Source: Pyxicephalus adspersus (lineage: Eukaryota; Chordata; Amphibia; Anura; Pyxicephalidae). Taken from it: 64,000 bases of DNA. This document shows, piece after piece, positions 14,301 through 28,300 of the stretch (its first letter is position 1; every line of letters starts with the position of its first letter). The notes under the pieces were generated by a model. The model worked only from the letters and a program-made list of their open reading frames with translations. It made no database searches and was not told where the DNA came from. Location: contig NC_092861.1 in the NCBI RefSeq assembly GCF_032062135.1, positions 119,495,989 to 119,559,988 on the forward strand, read 5' to 3'. The translations under genes and the position numbers were made by a program.

Positions 14301-17300
14301 CATTTCTTGGGATGTGGCATGTCCTGCTGAGATAAGTTTGAATTGTAGGTGATAAGGTAAAATGCAGCATTTTATTGCCAAGCTATGTGTTCTATTGAAA
14401 AAAGGTGTTTGACATGAGAACTAAACCTAGTTTGTTTTTCAGAAGCCTCATAATGCAAGTGCCCTCAAGGTTTCTTTTGGTTGGTCCACTGACCTATGTT
14501 TCAGATTTACCAGTTGATGGGATGTCTTAACATCTGAATAAAAATATTATTTTTACATTTACAGCAGTAGTGTTCTGCCTAGTGTTGTAGTGATTCCCTC
14601 CCTTTATACCTTTTCTTGATTTCCTTTCATCTACCCTTCATCTACCCTTAGACCCGTGACTCCTCGCTCAAAGCTGAAAACTAAAAGTAGTCTTTAAAAT
14701 ATTCTGTGAACCTCTGTATACCTCTTTCCCTGGTTGAATTATTTGTTTTTTCCTTACTCCTAATCTACAAATATGATAATTTTGTGAGCAACAACATCTG
14801 TTTTTTTTTTTTAACATAGGTCACTAATAGCAGGTGCCTTTGCACATATTTGCACATACCTACCTATGTTCTGAAAACTTCTTGTTAGCACCCTGAAAGC
14901 TCAAATACTTACCCGAGCTCTGCATCAAAGCTCTAGCATTCTCTTTTCCTGCATTCCATAATGTTCATGACACTCTACATTGCTAATTGCCCAACTAAAC
15001 CAAAACAGAACTCTTATATCAACCAAGTAACCAAGTGGTTTTCCATTTTCGCTCATCCCTGAATTAAGCCAATGGAAGGGTCAATCAGAACTAACCATGA
15101 GTGTGTTTTACCATGTGTGTTTTAACCATGAGTGTTACCATGAGAAGTGTTTGTGTGTGTGTGTGTGTGTGTGTATATAAAAGCAGTACATTGTTTTTCA
15201 TGAAAATTCATTTCACAGTATAATATAAAAGTATGAGTACAATAAAGTTTGAAACACAAAATCATGTAAAAACAATCATCTGAATAAATTAAAAAATCTA
15301 TATATTTGCTAAAAAAATTTAAATTTAAAAAAAAATACACATTATACTCATACTAATATATATACTGTAAAATAAATGTTCTTGAAAACAATCACATAAA
15401 AATCCAATGTATTGCATTCAATACAGGTATGTTGTATTGAATGCAATACAAATGGATTTTGAATTTCCCGCCCCGCCGGCAACGTACACACGCACCGACG
15501 TCACCGGGAACGCTTCGGATGCAAAAGGAGGAAGAAAACAGAGATCGCGGCGATGGACGGCGCGGGACGCCGGCAGATCAGGTAAGCCCTCTATTTACTA
15601 ACATTCCCATAGGTTTACCTACCCCGAGTGTGACTCGGGGTTACCACTTTAAGAAACTTTTTTCTACCCCAAGTCACACTTGGGGAACCTCTAGGGAGGT
15701 TAATGCACATCCCAATGTCTATGCAGTTCTAGGCCGTTTACAAATGCCTGACACAGATAGCCCCTTTGCAGTAGACTATAATTTTGTAAATTGGTATGAA
15801 TTTTCAATGTTGCAGTCTAATCACCTGTGGAGAGGAAAATGAGAATTAAGAGAATGTGAATGTGTTTAGTGAAAGGTCTACTTTAAACCCTCTAAAAATT
15901 CAGGAAGAAAAGTGCATATACCCTGGGATATTTATGGATTCTTCCTGCTGGAATCCATTTTTGCAATATTTCATATATAGCTTTAATGTTATCTTGACAA
16001 TCTTTTTTTTATTAAAAATGGTATTTAAAAAAAGGTTGCCTCAATTAATAAGCATTTGTGTAAACATATCTCTGGCATAGGCTCTTGTGTTTTCTTAGTG
16101 ACCAGTAAACAGTAACAAGGCTTTAGACCAAATGACATTACCTCATTCAACTATCACCTTGAGGTCCATTACCTCTAAAGAACTACACAGTGTTTATTGA
16201 TCTTGTATCGTGGTGACAGGGGCAAAGCAGGAAAACAAGAAACTGTGAGCATTTACATAACACTGTTTGAGCCAAAGAGGATTTAACTTGACCACTGAAG
16301 ACATTTACAGTACAAGCACATCACATCCTGTTTTAAGACCTAGATTAAAGTTATGCATGCTTATTATTGAAACTTAAGATAGTAGTGTATAAAACTGGAC
16401 ATGCTATTCAACACTTTAAAGAGGAACTCCATCCACTTTTGTTATGCACCCCTTGTTAGGCAGGAAGGTTTATCTTACTGATCCTTGGGGCTCTCCCCTA
16501 CTTACTGGACAGAGTTGACGATACTTCTCTGTTCAATCAACAAGCTGGAGGAGAGAAACTGGAAGGTGCAAAGCTTAACCAGGAACATTAATTGTCTGTT
16601 TAGGACCTATTTGTGTTAACCTGTTTGGCTTTGCAGTGCAGAATATGTTTGTAAATGACTACACTGACTGTACAGAATTACATATACAATTTTACTTGGT
16701 GCATGACATTCTCAGCATGTTTTTGGCACATGTTCTATCCAAGGGCTAAACTGCCAATGTAGCCCATTTGTAAACCACTCAGTTCAGCAAGCATACCAAC
16801 TACTGCCTGTATTACAGATAGCCACTAAATTGAAAATCTGCAAATATGAAAAAACTAGCACATATAAAAGTCACATAAAAATTACTTAGTGATCAACTGC
16901 AAATCAATGTACCCAAAAAAGCAACCTGTAAAGGAAGATGATTAACCCTCTTTTGTCCTTTGCTTGTCCCTAGGAGAGGAAAAATCCAAGGAACATACTG
17001 TAGGATAGACAAATATTCATTATGCTCTTTTGCAGGCTGCTTTTTGGGTATGTTTATATTGCTGTGCGCATTATTCATAGTCATTCTATCTAAAGTTTAT
17101 TTCTCTTTTGCCGGAAAACTGAACTGAACTTTTTTCCCTTCAATGTGGCTATTAAGGACAAACAGATTTTAGCATATTTTATAAACGTGAAGGCAAAAGC
17201 AATATAAAGATGTAAAAGCACATGTGGGTGGGAATCCCTAAAATTTGAAGTTGACATATATATGACAATGTCACTGTTTCTCAAAATGTATAAGAATCTA

Positions 17301-20300
17301 ACGGTTGTTTTTACTTTAAATTAAATTTCACTTTGATGTGCACTGGCTTTTTACAATGACTTAAAAGTTCACTTAAACTGAAAACTACTATAGTTCCCTT
17401 TTATGATTAAACATGTTTTTCACATCTTTAGTATAATGCACACAAGGTTTGGGGAAGCTTTGTCTTTGTTTACTGCATTTAATTTAATGTCTAACCTTTA
17501 ATGGAAAAATGTCATGTAAAACTTTAGTGGTCTATTAGAATTTTATTTGAATGACAGGTGTTACTGCAACGCTTACCCAACAGCCCCCTTTAAATGAAAA
17601 GGTTATAAAATTCCAATGACTGGCAGATGCCATAATTTAATACGTCTCCGAGTACTGAGCAGACAAGATAAGCCACCACAACTCATCTGCTCTGTGACGT
17701 TTCAGACAAGAATAGAGATTTTCTCCTCCTCACAATTCATTTCCTCCAGATAAGCCAACATAGTTGAGATGCATTTCAAAAAGCCAAGAGCTGGCAGTGC
17801 AATGCCACATAACATTTTCTGACAACTTCTAAATAAAACAGACTAAGAAGTAAGGGTTCAAAATGAATGTCAACACTAAGGTAAATACTAGTCATACTTA
17901 CATAAAGGAACTTCTAATACCATTCACAAATAGGAAGATACGCCTGTGCCAAACTTATCTCACATTGTATTTATATATGCTAAAAAGTTAAAATGTGTCT
18001 TTGATTATCAGCTATTTTAGATGACAGAAGATGCAAAACTTTTTATAGCCATATGTTGTTGGTTAACTAAAGTCTCACTTGCAGTTTTCACTTTTGCCAG
18101 CCCATGGAGGGTAGTCATGAAATGCAAGGGGTCCATGTGTACAGATGCTAATGTGGTATGCCCCCACATTCTCTGATTACATGTACTGTATATACCATGT
18201 AGTATGCATTGCTTAGTGGTAACATCATATGTTGCAGAACACTTGCCAGTGCATAGATTACCTTTCTGTAGCCAGCTAGGTAAATAATTATTATGTGTTT
18301 TCATTAAAAAAAAAAAGTCAGCAAACTGCACTACATGCCATTTACTAGATAGATACAGTTAATTATAAATAGTAACTGCATAACTGGACGAAAGAGAATA
18401 GCTAAGTCTCTGGCACAGATAACCATGCCCAGACACTATATATGCAAAGTGGTGTCATGAAAAAAAAAAGGTCATGTGATCCCAAAGAGAAAAGATTTGT
18501 ACACATGTTATATGATTGTCTCCCAATCTTTGACTATTGGGCCCTCAACCATCTAAAAGACTGGCCCTTTGTTTAAAAAGCTAAGGACCCATTATTCAAA
18601 CTGTGAAAAACATGCTGTCAGTATGGCCTAACTACTAATCTGGAAAAAATAGTGTACCCCATTAAACTGGAAAAAATGAAATGTGAATTGGTGTCTAACA
18701 GTAATTGGTCAGTATATAACTGGCCTATAAGGGGTTTAAGATGTCAGTAGGAACACTCTGAAAAACAAGAATACACTAATAATCAAACCCTAACTTTTTC
18801 TAAGAAAGTTGAATTCTTCCTTAGAGAAGACTGAGCCCACTTGTCAGTATGAGCAAACACTAGGGAGCTGCAAGAATTGGTGGAACAACCCAGACTTTTT
18901 TTTAAGTAATGATGTGCAAATATCAAAGGACTATAGGTCCAAAGGTGTTCAATAAGATAATGAAAGATTTGTCCTGGAACCTTAGAATGTCACTTTATAG
19001 GTGTAGAAAGGAGTAGCCATTTAAAGTCTACAGGAAATCTATCAAGTAGACTATTGACAAAATTATACTCATATCTAATGTATATTCAAAAACAAATAAA
19101 TGGGTTGTCTCAATGTGATACAAATAAAAGGGCCACAAAACTCTGCATTAAAGTCAATGGGCCCCAAAGGATTTTAGTGTATTTGTAGCATCTGTATCTA
19201 TAATCTTGGCAGACCATTTAAAACGTTCTGTATAGATCTCTACCATTCATCTATATAAAACCTGTTCTTTTTTTAATATTTACTTCTTATAGAACTCTAT
19301 AGTTAACTATTTTTTTTAAAAAAAAGAAGTTGAGGGGCAACTGGAAAACATGTAAAATTAAGCCTGAATCTCCACCTGCTGGCTACATATGAGAACATGT
19401 AATATTCAAATAGTATTTCATCTTTACCTATAAAAAACTAAATGTATTTTTTGAATGAGACATTTAAACCCTGACTAAAAGAATTATTTGCCTAACTACT
19501 TTATGGTCCCTAGATTTAATTATTGGACACAAATTCACATAATAAATACCCATATCAAATTTTGATTTATTAAAGTCAAAAGCCATGTGTGATAATTTTT
19601 TTTTTTTTGCTTTATTGAATATGCCTTACTCAGATCAGTATGCCAACTCAAAATGAACAATTTACAATAAATATAGGAATGGCAGTATGATTCACAATGC
19701 CAGTGAACCAAGCATGCTCTTTATGTAGTGCATATTAGCATATTATATTTTTGTATTACTTGAACTAGAGCTTTTCCCAGTATACGTGTGACGCAGATGT
19801 GGCCAATTTCTTCTTCCTGACAGGAAGATACAAATGAGTCAGGGGAAGGATTATATAAACCAACCATAAGGTGCCTAAACCACCATTATAGAGAAAAAAG
19901 AAATTAGTAATCATGCCTTTGATCTTTAGCTCCTTTTAAAAGTGCTGGGATGACAGTTATAAGAAATATACTAGGAGTAACCATAGCCTATTTACAGCTT
20001 CTCATAAGAAACTTCCTGAGAACTCTTGTACTGATGACATCTTAAAGGAAACTTGTACTGAGAGAATATGAAGGCCACCTTTCCCACCTTCTCCTTCTGA
20101 TAATGTTAGCTATCTGCTTTCCATATTGATCTGATTGTTTTAATAACTTCTAGGGCACAAAACTAGTCAAGTCAGCTTTACCCACTGATACTTATACTGA
20201 CTTTCATTGAGACAAGGAAAAAGTATTTGTAGAGGGCAACAATGGCAACATTTAAAAAAACGTGGCCCAAAATTAAAACCGCACTATAGGCAGATAAAAA

Positions 20301-23300
20301 TGCCAAGAAAATAAATCAATAGGAGAACATCTTACAAGCTACTAGTGTAAGTACCAGAATTTAATTTGTGATTAACTTCTTCCCAAACCCTTAGACGCCA
20401 GATATGACAAGAAGTGGAAAAAGCAGCACAAGAAGGCAAAGTATGATGCAGCTCTTATGTGCAAACATGGAGCATGCTGACGAGAAAGGGAAAGCAGTCA
20501 CAGAAAGATGATTATGAGATTATTAGATAAAAATACAAATGTTTTGTAATGTAGAACAGTTTATAGAGGTTATCTGCATGTCTTTGCATATATGCATATC
20601 TGCATCTACTTTAAGGAAGGCTTGTAGAAAAGAAGTGGGCTCTACAATTGGATTGCCACTTAGATGTATCTGTTTTATCAAAGGTCATACAAACATATAT
20701 AAGAAAGCACTGCGCAAAGCATACAACAATCTATGAACATTTTAAGCCTAGTCATGCTGAGTATACAAGCATAATAGTCTAGTAGTAACCATTTCAGTAT
20801 TACTAATATTTAATTACTAATTATATTATTAGTATTTTTTAGTAATACTGGCCACATGAATATTGATCGGATTGATCATTTAAAATTTTTGATTAAATCT
20901 AATATATCATTATTTTTTTTGTTTTGATATAGTATCAATTGAAAACTGACTTAATGGAGAATGTTGATTAATCCCATTGGTTTCAGTGAATGATTGCTGG
21001 AGAGATAATTTGTGAGACTTAACTTTGATCTATTTTCCCTATTGGAGGAGCATTTGGTGTTTTTTTAATTTCAAAAAATCAATTGGCATCAGCACAAAAC
21101 AACTATTTCAATATATCAGTAGGTGCCTTTCAATCACATTTTGTTGGATTAATAGAGCTTTATTTAGTTTTCATGTTGTAATATTTTTTTTTAACATTGA
21201 TTAAAAGATTGGAATAACTGGTTCATCAGGTGAAAGCATTACAATTTTATAAAGAATGTGCATCAGTACCAACCAATCAGCTATTTTGTTTACTGTATCA
21301 GTTGAGAAATGTTTGCTGATATTTTATCCTGGTCTTCATTTATTTTTTATCCTGGTCTTCATTTACTAAGTAATAATAATACTTGTTACAAAGAATATTT
21401 ATAAATGCAAGGTATGCACTATATATTGATAAATTAAATGTATGTGTTCCGCAAAATTAAACACACAGTGACCATCTCTAGCAGCACGTGCAAATATTTG
21501 CTTAGTCCTATCCAAAAGCTTGCTCAAATAGACTGTTATATTACAGTGTGGTTATCACCTTACAGTTTTGTCACCTGGGAGAGATTTGAAGAAACTTATG
21601 ACAGGCAATTATAGGCATCTATTAAAGACCTGAAAATGACTAAAGAGTGCTTTTCTAGTGTTACCGTTTTCTGGCATTATTATTATTATTATTATACAGG
21701 ATTTATATAGCGCCAACATATTACGCAGCGCTGTACATTAAATAGGGATTGCAAATGACAGACTAATACAGACAGTGATACAGAGAGAGGACCCTGCCCC
21801 GAAGAGCTTACAATCTAGTAGGTGGGGGAATTTCACACACAATAGGATGGGAAATATGCAGTGGTGGGAAGTAGTGATGGTTTCAAATGACAGAAGAAGC
21901 CGGGTAGGCAAGTTTGAAAAAATGGGTTTTGAGTGCTCTTTTAAATGAGCAGAAAGTAGGAGCAAGCCGAATAGGATGAGGAAGACCATTCCAGAGAGTT
22001 GGAGCAGCTCTGGAGAAGTCTTGTATCCGCGCGTGTGATGAGGTTATGAATGAGGAAGTCATTAGTAGGTCATTGGAGGAGCGGAGAGAGCGGCAGGGGG
22101 AGTATTTTTTAACCATGTCAGAGATGTAAGTGGGACAATAACTGTGTAGGGATTTGAAGGCAAAGCACAGGAGCTTAAATTTGATTCTAAGGTGAAAAGG
22201 AAGCCAGTGGAGAGAACTACAAAGAGATGTAGCGGAAGAGGAGCGGAGGGAAGGATGGATGAGTCTGGCTGCAGCATTCATAATAGATTGTAGAGGAGAG
22301 AGTCGTGTTAGTGGAATACCAGAGAGAAGGATGTTACAGTAGTCCAGACGAGAAATGATAAGAGCATGTACAAGGAGTTTGGTGGTCTCAGGGGACAGGT
22401 AGGGGCGGATTTTGGAGATGTTGCGTAGGTGAAAGTGACAGGACCTGGAAATGTTCTGAATATGGGGGGTGAATGAGAGGGCCGAGTCAAAGGTGACACC
22501 AAGACAACGTGCCTGAGGGGAGGGACGAATAACAGTGTTAACAGTTAGATATATGTCAGGGGGGGATTTGGAATTTGAGGGGGGGATGATGATGAGTTCT
22601 GTTTTATCCAGGTTGAGTTTCAGGAATCGGTCAGACATCCATGATGAGATGGCTGATAGGCAGCATGAGACCTTATCCAGGACTGAGGGAGACAGGTCAG
22701 GGGTGGACAAATAAATTTGGGTGTCATCAGCATACAGATGGTACTGTATGCCAAAGGGGGATATGAGACTACCGAGAGAGGAGGTGTACAGAGAAAAGAG
22801 GACCGGTCCAAGGACTGATCCTTGGGGAACACCAACATGGAGGAGAGTGGGTGAGGAGGAGTTACCATTGAAAGAAACTTGAAAGGAGAGGTCAGACAGA
22901 TAAGAAGCAAACCAAGAGAGAGCAGTGTCACAGATACCAATGGAGCGCATGATTTATATTAGAAGGGGATGATCAACAGTGTCAAAAGCAGAGGAAAGAT
23001 CAAGGAGAAGGAGCAGGGAAAAGTTGCCTTGAGACTTAGCTCTGATGAGGTCATTGGCCACTTTAGTAAGGGCTGTTTCAGTGGAGTGGGCAGCTCTAAA
23101 ACCAGACTGGAGGGGGTCAAGGAGAGAGTTGGTGTTCAGGTAATGGGTGAGTCTTTTGTAGACAAGGCGTTCAAGGAGTTTGGAGACATATGGGAGAAGG
23201 GAGATAGGACGGTAGTTGGAGGGCAAGGAGGGGTCCAGTGAGGGTTTCTTTAGGATAGGGAAAATTATGGCATGTTTAAAAGCTGAGGGGTATGTACCAG

Positions 23301-25011
23301 TAGAAAGGGAGAGATTGAATAGTTCGGAACTGAACATAGGAACTGAAGGGGTATAGGAAATGGAAACATGTCATAGTTTCGTAGTTCTTCCTCCTAAACT
23401 CTTTAAAAAGACCTACAAAATGTGTCTCAGGTCCGAGACAAAGCCACACTTGCAACACCTAGAAAAAAAGTTTTTTACTTGCTCTTTTAGGTTTCATAAG
23501 TGGGCTTTAGTGTTTATAAACATTTTTTAGAAAAAAGGCTAAGGCTACGTACACACGTGCAGTAATTGTCATTGGAAAGGATCTTTCATAATCCTTTCCA
23601 ACGATAAACAAGTGCACAGTGCATGAACGAGTGCTGTACATACAGCACCGTTCTGCTCTATGGAGAGGGGAGAGGGGAAAATGACGGCGCCGCTCCCCTT
23701 CACTTGCATTATGATCGTTCATTGTCCGTGGATCCACCAGGGCGGTCGTTCAGACAACGGACGATGAGCACTATACACACATCAGATTTTCATTCGATAT
23801 CAGCCCTGAGCCAATTATCAGACGAGAACCATCGCATGTGTGTATGTAGCCTAAGAAACTTTTATTATTGCTGCAAAACTGTTTCGGTAAACAAGCCCAA
23901 AGCAGACTACTCAGTTATTAAACTTTCTGTCATATGCAAACAGCTAAACCTTCATCCCTACCTATAATAATTTTACTGGCTTAAAATTTGAATCATGCTC
24001 CTATTTCTTTATACTTCTAATTTATCATCAAAGTTATCTGACAATACAGCAAGACTAAAATTTTTAGCAACTTTTTTCATTCACACTCAAGTCCAATTTC
24101 TTATCAGAAAAGGCCAATGATTGCATCTATATCTTCTTTTATACTAAATTAGATATATGCCACATAACACAAGTATAGTGATCAGATAACAAAAACACAA
24201 GTATATTCTATATATAAATAACTATATATCTTGACCATGTTGGCGACTGCTTTTGGCTTACTCATGGTAAACCGTGGTTGCTCTAACAAAATTGAATAGT
24301 CGTGCAGCTGACATTATTGATGTATAGTCTTTGTGAACATTACTTACTTCTAGAAGAAGTTTAAGTACATGACACCGTTATACTCAACTCAAAAACTGTA
24401 AACATTTAAATTGTTTGAATCTTTATGATAATATCTTGTTGGGTGAAGACATCTGATGAACCATGCAAAGTACTATGATCTCTTAAATAATGAAGCTACC
24501 TCAACACCTTGTTCTTGTTACAAACATCCTTTTTACACCACGTCTACTTAGAAAAGAATCATAGATGTGGCTAAGATTCTGCAAAAAGCAAAACTCAAAT
24601 AGTAGACCCCTTTACCACGAAACTCCTGCATTAAATGAGTATCTTCACAATTATTGCAAACCCCACCACAAAGCCAATATCCTTTTAATATCCTTTGCTA
24701 TATCTTTGACAATTCTACTTTACATATTTAAATACATAAAATTGACTAAGTTGGCTTACTGGTTCATTCTCTATGAATTCCTTCAGTCAATGAGTATGTT
24801 GTGGTCCTCCCATCTGTCACACATGTCTAGGGACATTTCAGTAAGATGGCATTTGCATTGGGCTCACCATCTTGGTTTTCTAGGAAGCTCATATAATCTA
24901 TGTTCTAAAAAGGTAGATGACTGGTTTAAATTAAAACCAACCAACCTTGCTGATACTAAAAGAAAAAAAAAACAATCCTACAAACAAACCAAGTGCAATA
25001 ATTGCTTGAAG

Positions 25012-25053
<42 letters not shown>

Positions 25054-25257
25054 TTAACTTGATTGTTCCCAAATATACAGGTACATTAAGCTATTTACAC
25101 TATAGTCCCTTATAGCAACCCTTTCTGTACCTGAAGCCTCAAAGCAGTTACTAAAAGCCAAGACCTGTAAAAGAATTGCTTTGTTTACTGCCCTCAGCAG
25201 TCTGCACCAATTTACTATGCAGAACAGAAAATTACAATTGACGTTAAAAAAAAAAAA

Positions 25258-25304
<47 letters not shown>

Positions 25305-28300
25305 TTAATCTATTACACCTAGCACACTCTGAGCGTATTCCAAGTATGTTACTAGCTTACATGTACACAAGGCATTTGATTCCCTTTCCTGGGATTATCT
25401 ATTTTATATCCTTCCCAAATGGGGTTTTCAACGGCAATTTATGGCCTGGATGTCTGCTTTGTACTCCTCCCCATCTGCTAGGACATGCTATGTCCTACTA
25501 TTCGCTCCTTATTCCCAGGGCGGCAAGGTACAGGACAAGGGTTTGCTTTATCACCACTGCTTTTTATCTTAGCCCTAAAACCTCTAGCCCACTTAATCAG
25601 GTCTAACATTAACATTCACGGAATTACGATAGGGGGTGAGGAGTACAAACTGAACTGTTTTGCAGATGATGGTATGTTATTCATAACCCAACCTATGATC
25701 TCCCTGCCAAATTTAGTGGTAGTCCTAATGGATTTCGCTCAAGTGTCGGTAATAAATGAGGAAATATCTATGGCTATGAATCTCACGCTTCCTCCTTTCT
25801 ACCCTTGCTGCCATACAGACTGCCTTCAAATTTTATTTGTCGGTACAGCACCTTGATTATCTAGGTATTAAACATACAGGGAAATATGACAAGCTATACT
25901 ATGCAAATTTTAAACAGCTATTTGCCAAACTCAAGGAAGTGCTCTATAGATAATTTGCCACTCTCGTGGATTGGGAGATCTAATTCAGTTCAGATGACAT
26001 TTCTACAGAAATTGTTATATTTGCTTAGGACGCTTTCTGTGACGGTTCTTGTTATAAGAACATTAGGTGTTATAGGGACTACAAGAAGTTGGTGACGTCT
26101 TTTGTATGGAACGGCAAAAAAAACGCGGATATCTCGGAAAACACTATTGGTTAATACAGTCAGGGGTGATGTCCCATTCCCCTTCTGCTTCCAATTCAAA
26201 AAAAAACCCATATTTATCCCGGGCTGGGAGTCACCAACTGCATTTAAATGAAGGTCCGAGCATAATTTTTTGAGAGTGCATTAACTGCTGCATAGATCAG
26301 GAATTATTAGCTGGGATACTATTCGTGTAAATCATGATGCCTCAGGTAAGGAATTTTAGGTACTTACACTAACGTCATTGGATTTCATCTCTAATCCAAC
26401 ACAAAGATTGTCCACTGCAATTGTAGGTGATAGAGCATATCTCTTTACGAAGTTGTTAACTTCTAAACTGATTTCTCTACTGTACAACAAGCTGTATGTA
26501 TATACGTATTTTGGACTGCTAAGCAAGTGATAGCGAGTAATTCGAATAAACAGCTATTACCCTGATGAGGTAAAACTCAGAATAAATAATATGTTGATTA
26601 ATGAGAAATTACCGAGCTCCCTCACAGATACACATCAGAAATTCCTATCTGTGTGGGAACCCTGGTTACAGTTTTCTGTGCCTTCCATACCCCAGATGTC
26701 TTTGAATAGCTGGTAAGATTAGGTAAAGGTGATAGTGTTTTCCGAGTTCTTGGACCTTTATTATTCTGTCAGATGCTAGAGGTACCACTATTGTACTTTA
26801 TTGTTAATTTTATATTGACTGTTGTTTTCAGGGCAACTTTGCTTTGGTTAGGTGCATGAATGCCAATGCACCTTTTTTGTTATTATTTACAGTATTTTTT
26901 CTGTAATGCAAAAGCTGTGCTGAACATTTTCTATGTATAAAATTGTATAATTTTGTTGTTCTATGTATAAAATTGTACAGTGTATAACAGGAAACAGGAG
27001 CTGATTCTTTCAAGAACTGCTTTTGCCCAAAAAATTGTAATTTCACTACTATAAAAATATACATTAACATTAGGCTCATTTTCAACATTTCATAAATTAA
27101 AATTGCAGACCTAAGTCAACTGTAAAACCTTTAAACATAGTATTGATAGTAACTTATTTGGGGGAAAAAAAATACTTGTTTTTAATTTTTCCTTTTGATG
27201 TTAACAGTATGTTCAGTGGCTTTGCAATCAACTTCTTAAATGTCATATTCTCGAAATGTCTTTTAAATTTATTTCTTCAGTAAACTTCTACATTTGCCCA
27301 CCCCCAGTGCAGACAAAGTAAGGAAATAGGTAAGATGTTTTAAATTGCAAAGTTGAATATTTAAGTTATAATTTCCCCAAAGATGTTACTATACCCTGAT
27401 TTCATGTGTGCTCATCAATATTCAACGGAAATAAGTCAATAACAGAAAAGCTTATTCCTACACTAGATTTATTGGTTCTGAATACTTCACTCATTTATAC
27501 ACCCAAGGAAAGAGTACAGCGCATGTGATTACATTACCTTACAGAAAAAAAAATACAAAACCTATTCTTCTACACAAATTTGTGCTTCAAATGTTATCCT
27601 ATATTGTCAATCAGCTATAAAAAAGTTTTTTAGAATTTAGAACTTCTTTTGAATCTATCACACGAGACATAGCTTCCATACCTATTCCAATGTTTTATAT
27701 TCTGAACTGTTGCTCTTCCTTTAATACATTATTACCCATTAGAAAAAAGTAAACCTGTTATGAGAAAAACAAAGGCAAACATTACTGGGCATCTGAAAAT
27801 GCATGTTGCAATGGCTTGCTTCAGTAGATTGCAGTGTAGATCTTCAGCTCCGATTTCCTTCCTACTTAAACATCTGCATACTTTTCAGTAATGAAGATAG
27901 TACTAAAGCCAATGATCAGAATAACAGCCAGGTAACTTTTCCAGGATGCAAATAATGTACCACTACAGATTTTATGTATGATAGGTTGCACATATCCTTT
28001 ATCCTATATATTAAACTATATTGTTCGTGTCTACTTCTGTATATTGAGAAATGCTCACATGTTAAAGTCCACTTAGGTTGATGACATTATCTAAGTAAAA
28101 ATACTCTATATTATTGCACCTGTGTTGCTCCTGCAGAGTGTGACAAATACGGAGATGTAATTTACAGGCTGATACTAGTGAAATGTTATAAAAAAAATGG
28201 CATATGTTTATATAAGAGATTCTCTTTGTTACACCACATACATTGCACCTGTTTGCACATCTGTTCTAGATGTTACGGAGAGATTGAGTTTACTCTGTAT

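Noticed and set aside
24565..25606. Open frames of 165 and 141 residues rich in Tyr-Ile
   Set aside because: Both are produced by (TA)n tracts; only the region after about 25330 has real LINE reverse-transcriptase similarity, and that is split over frames.
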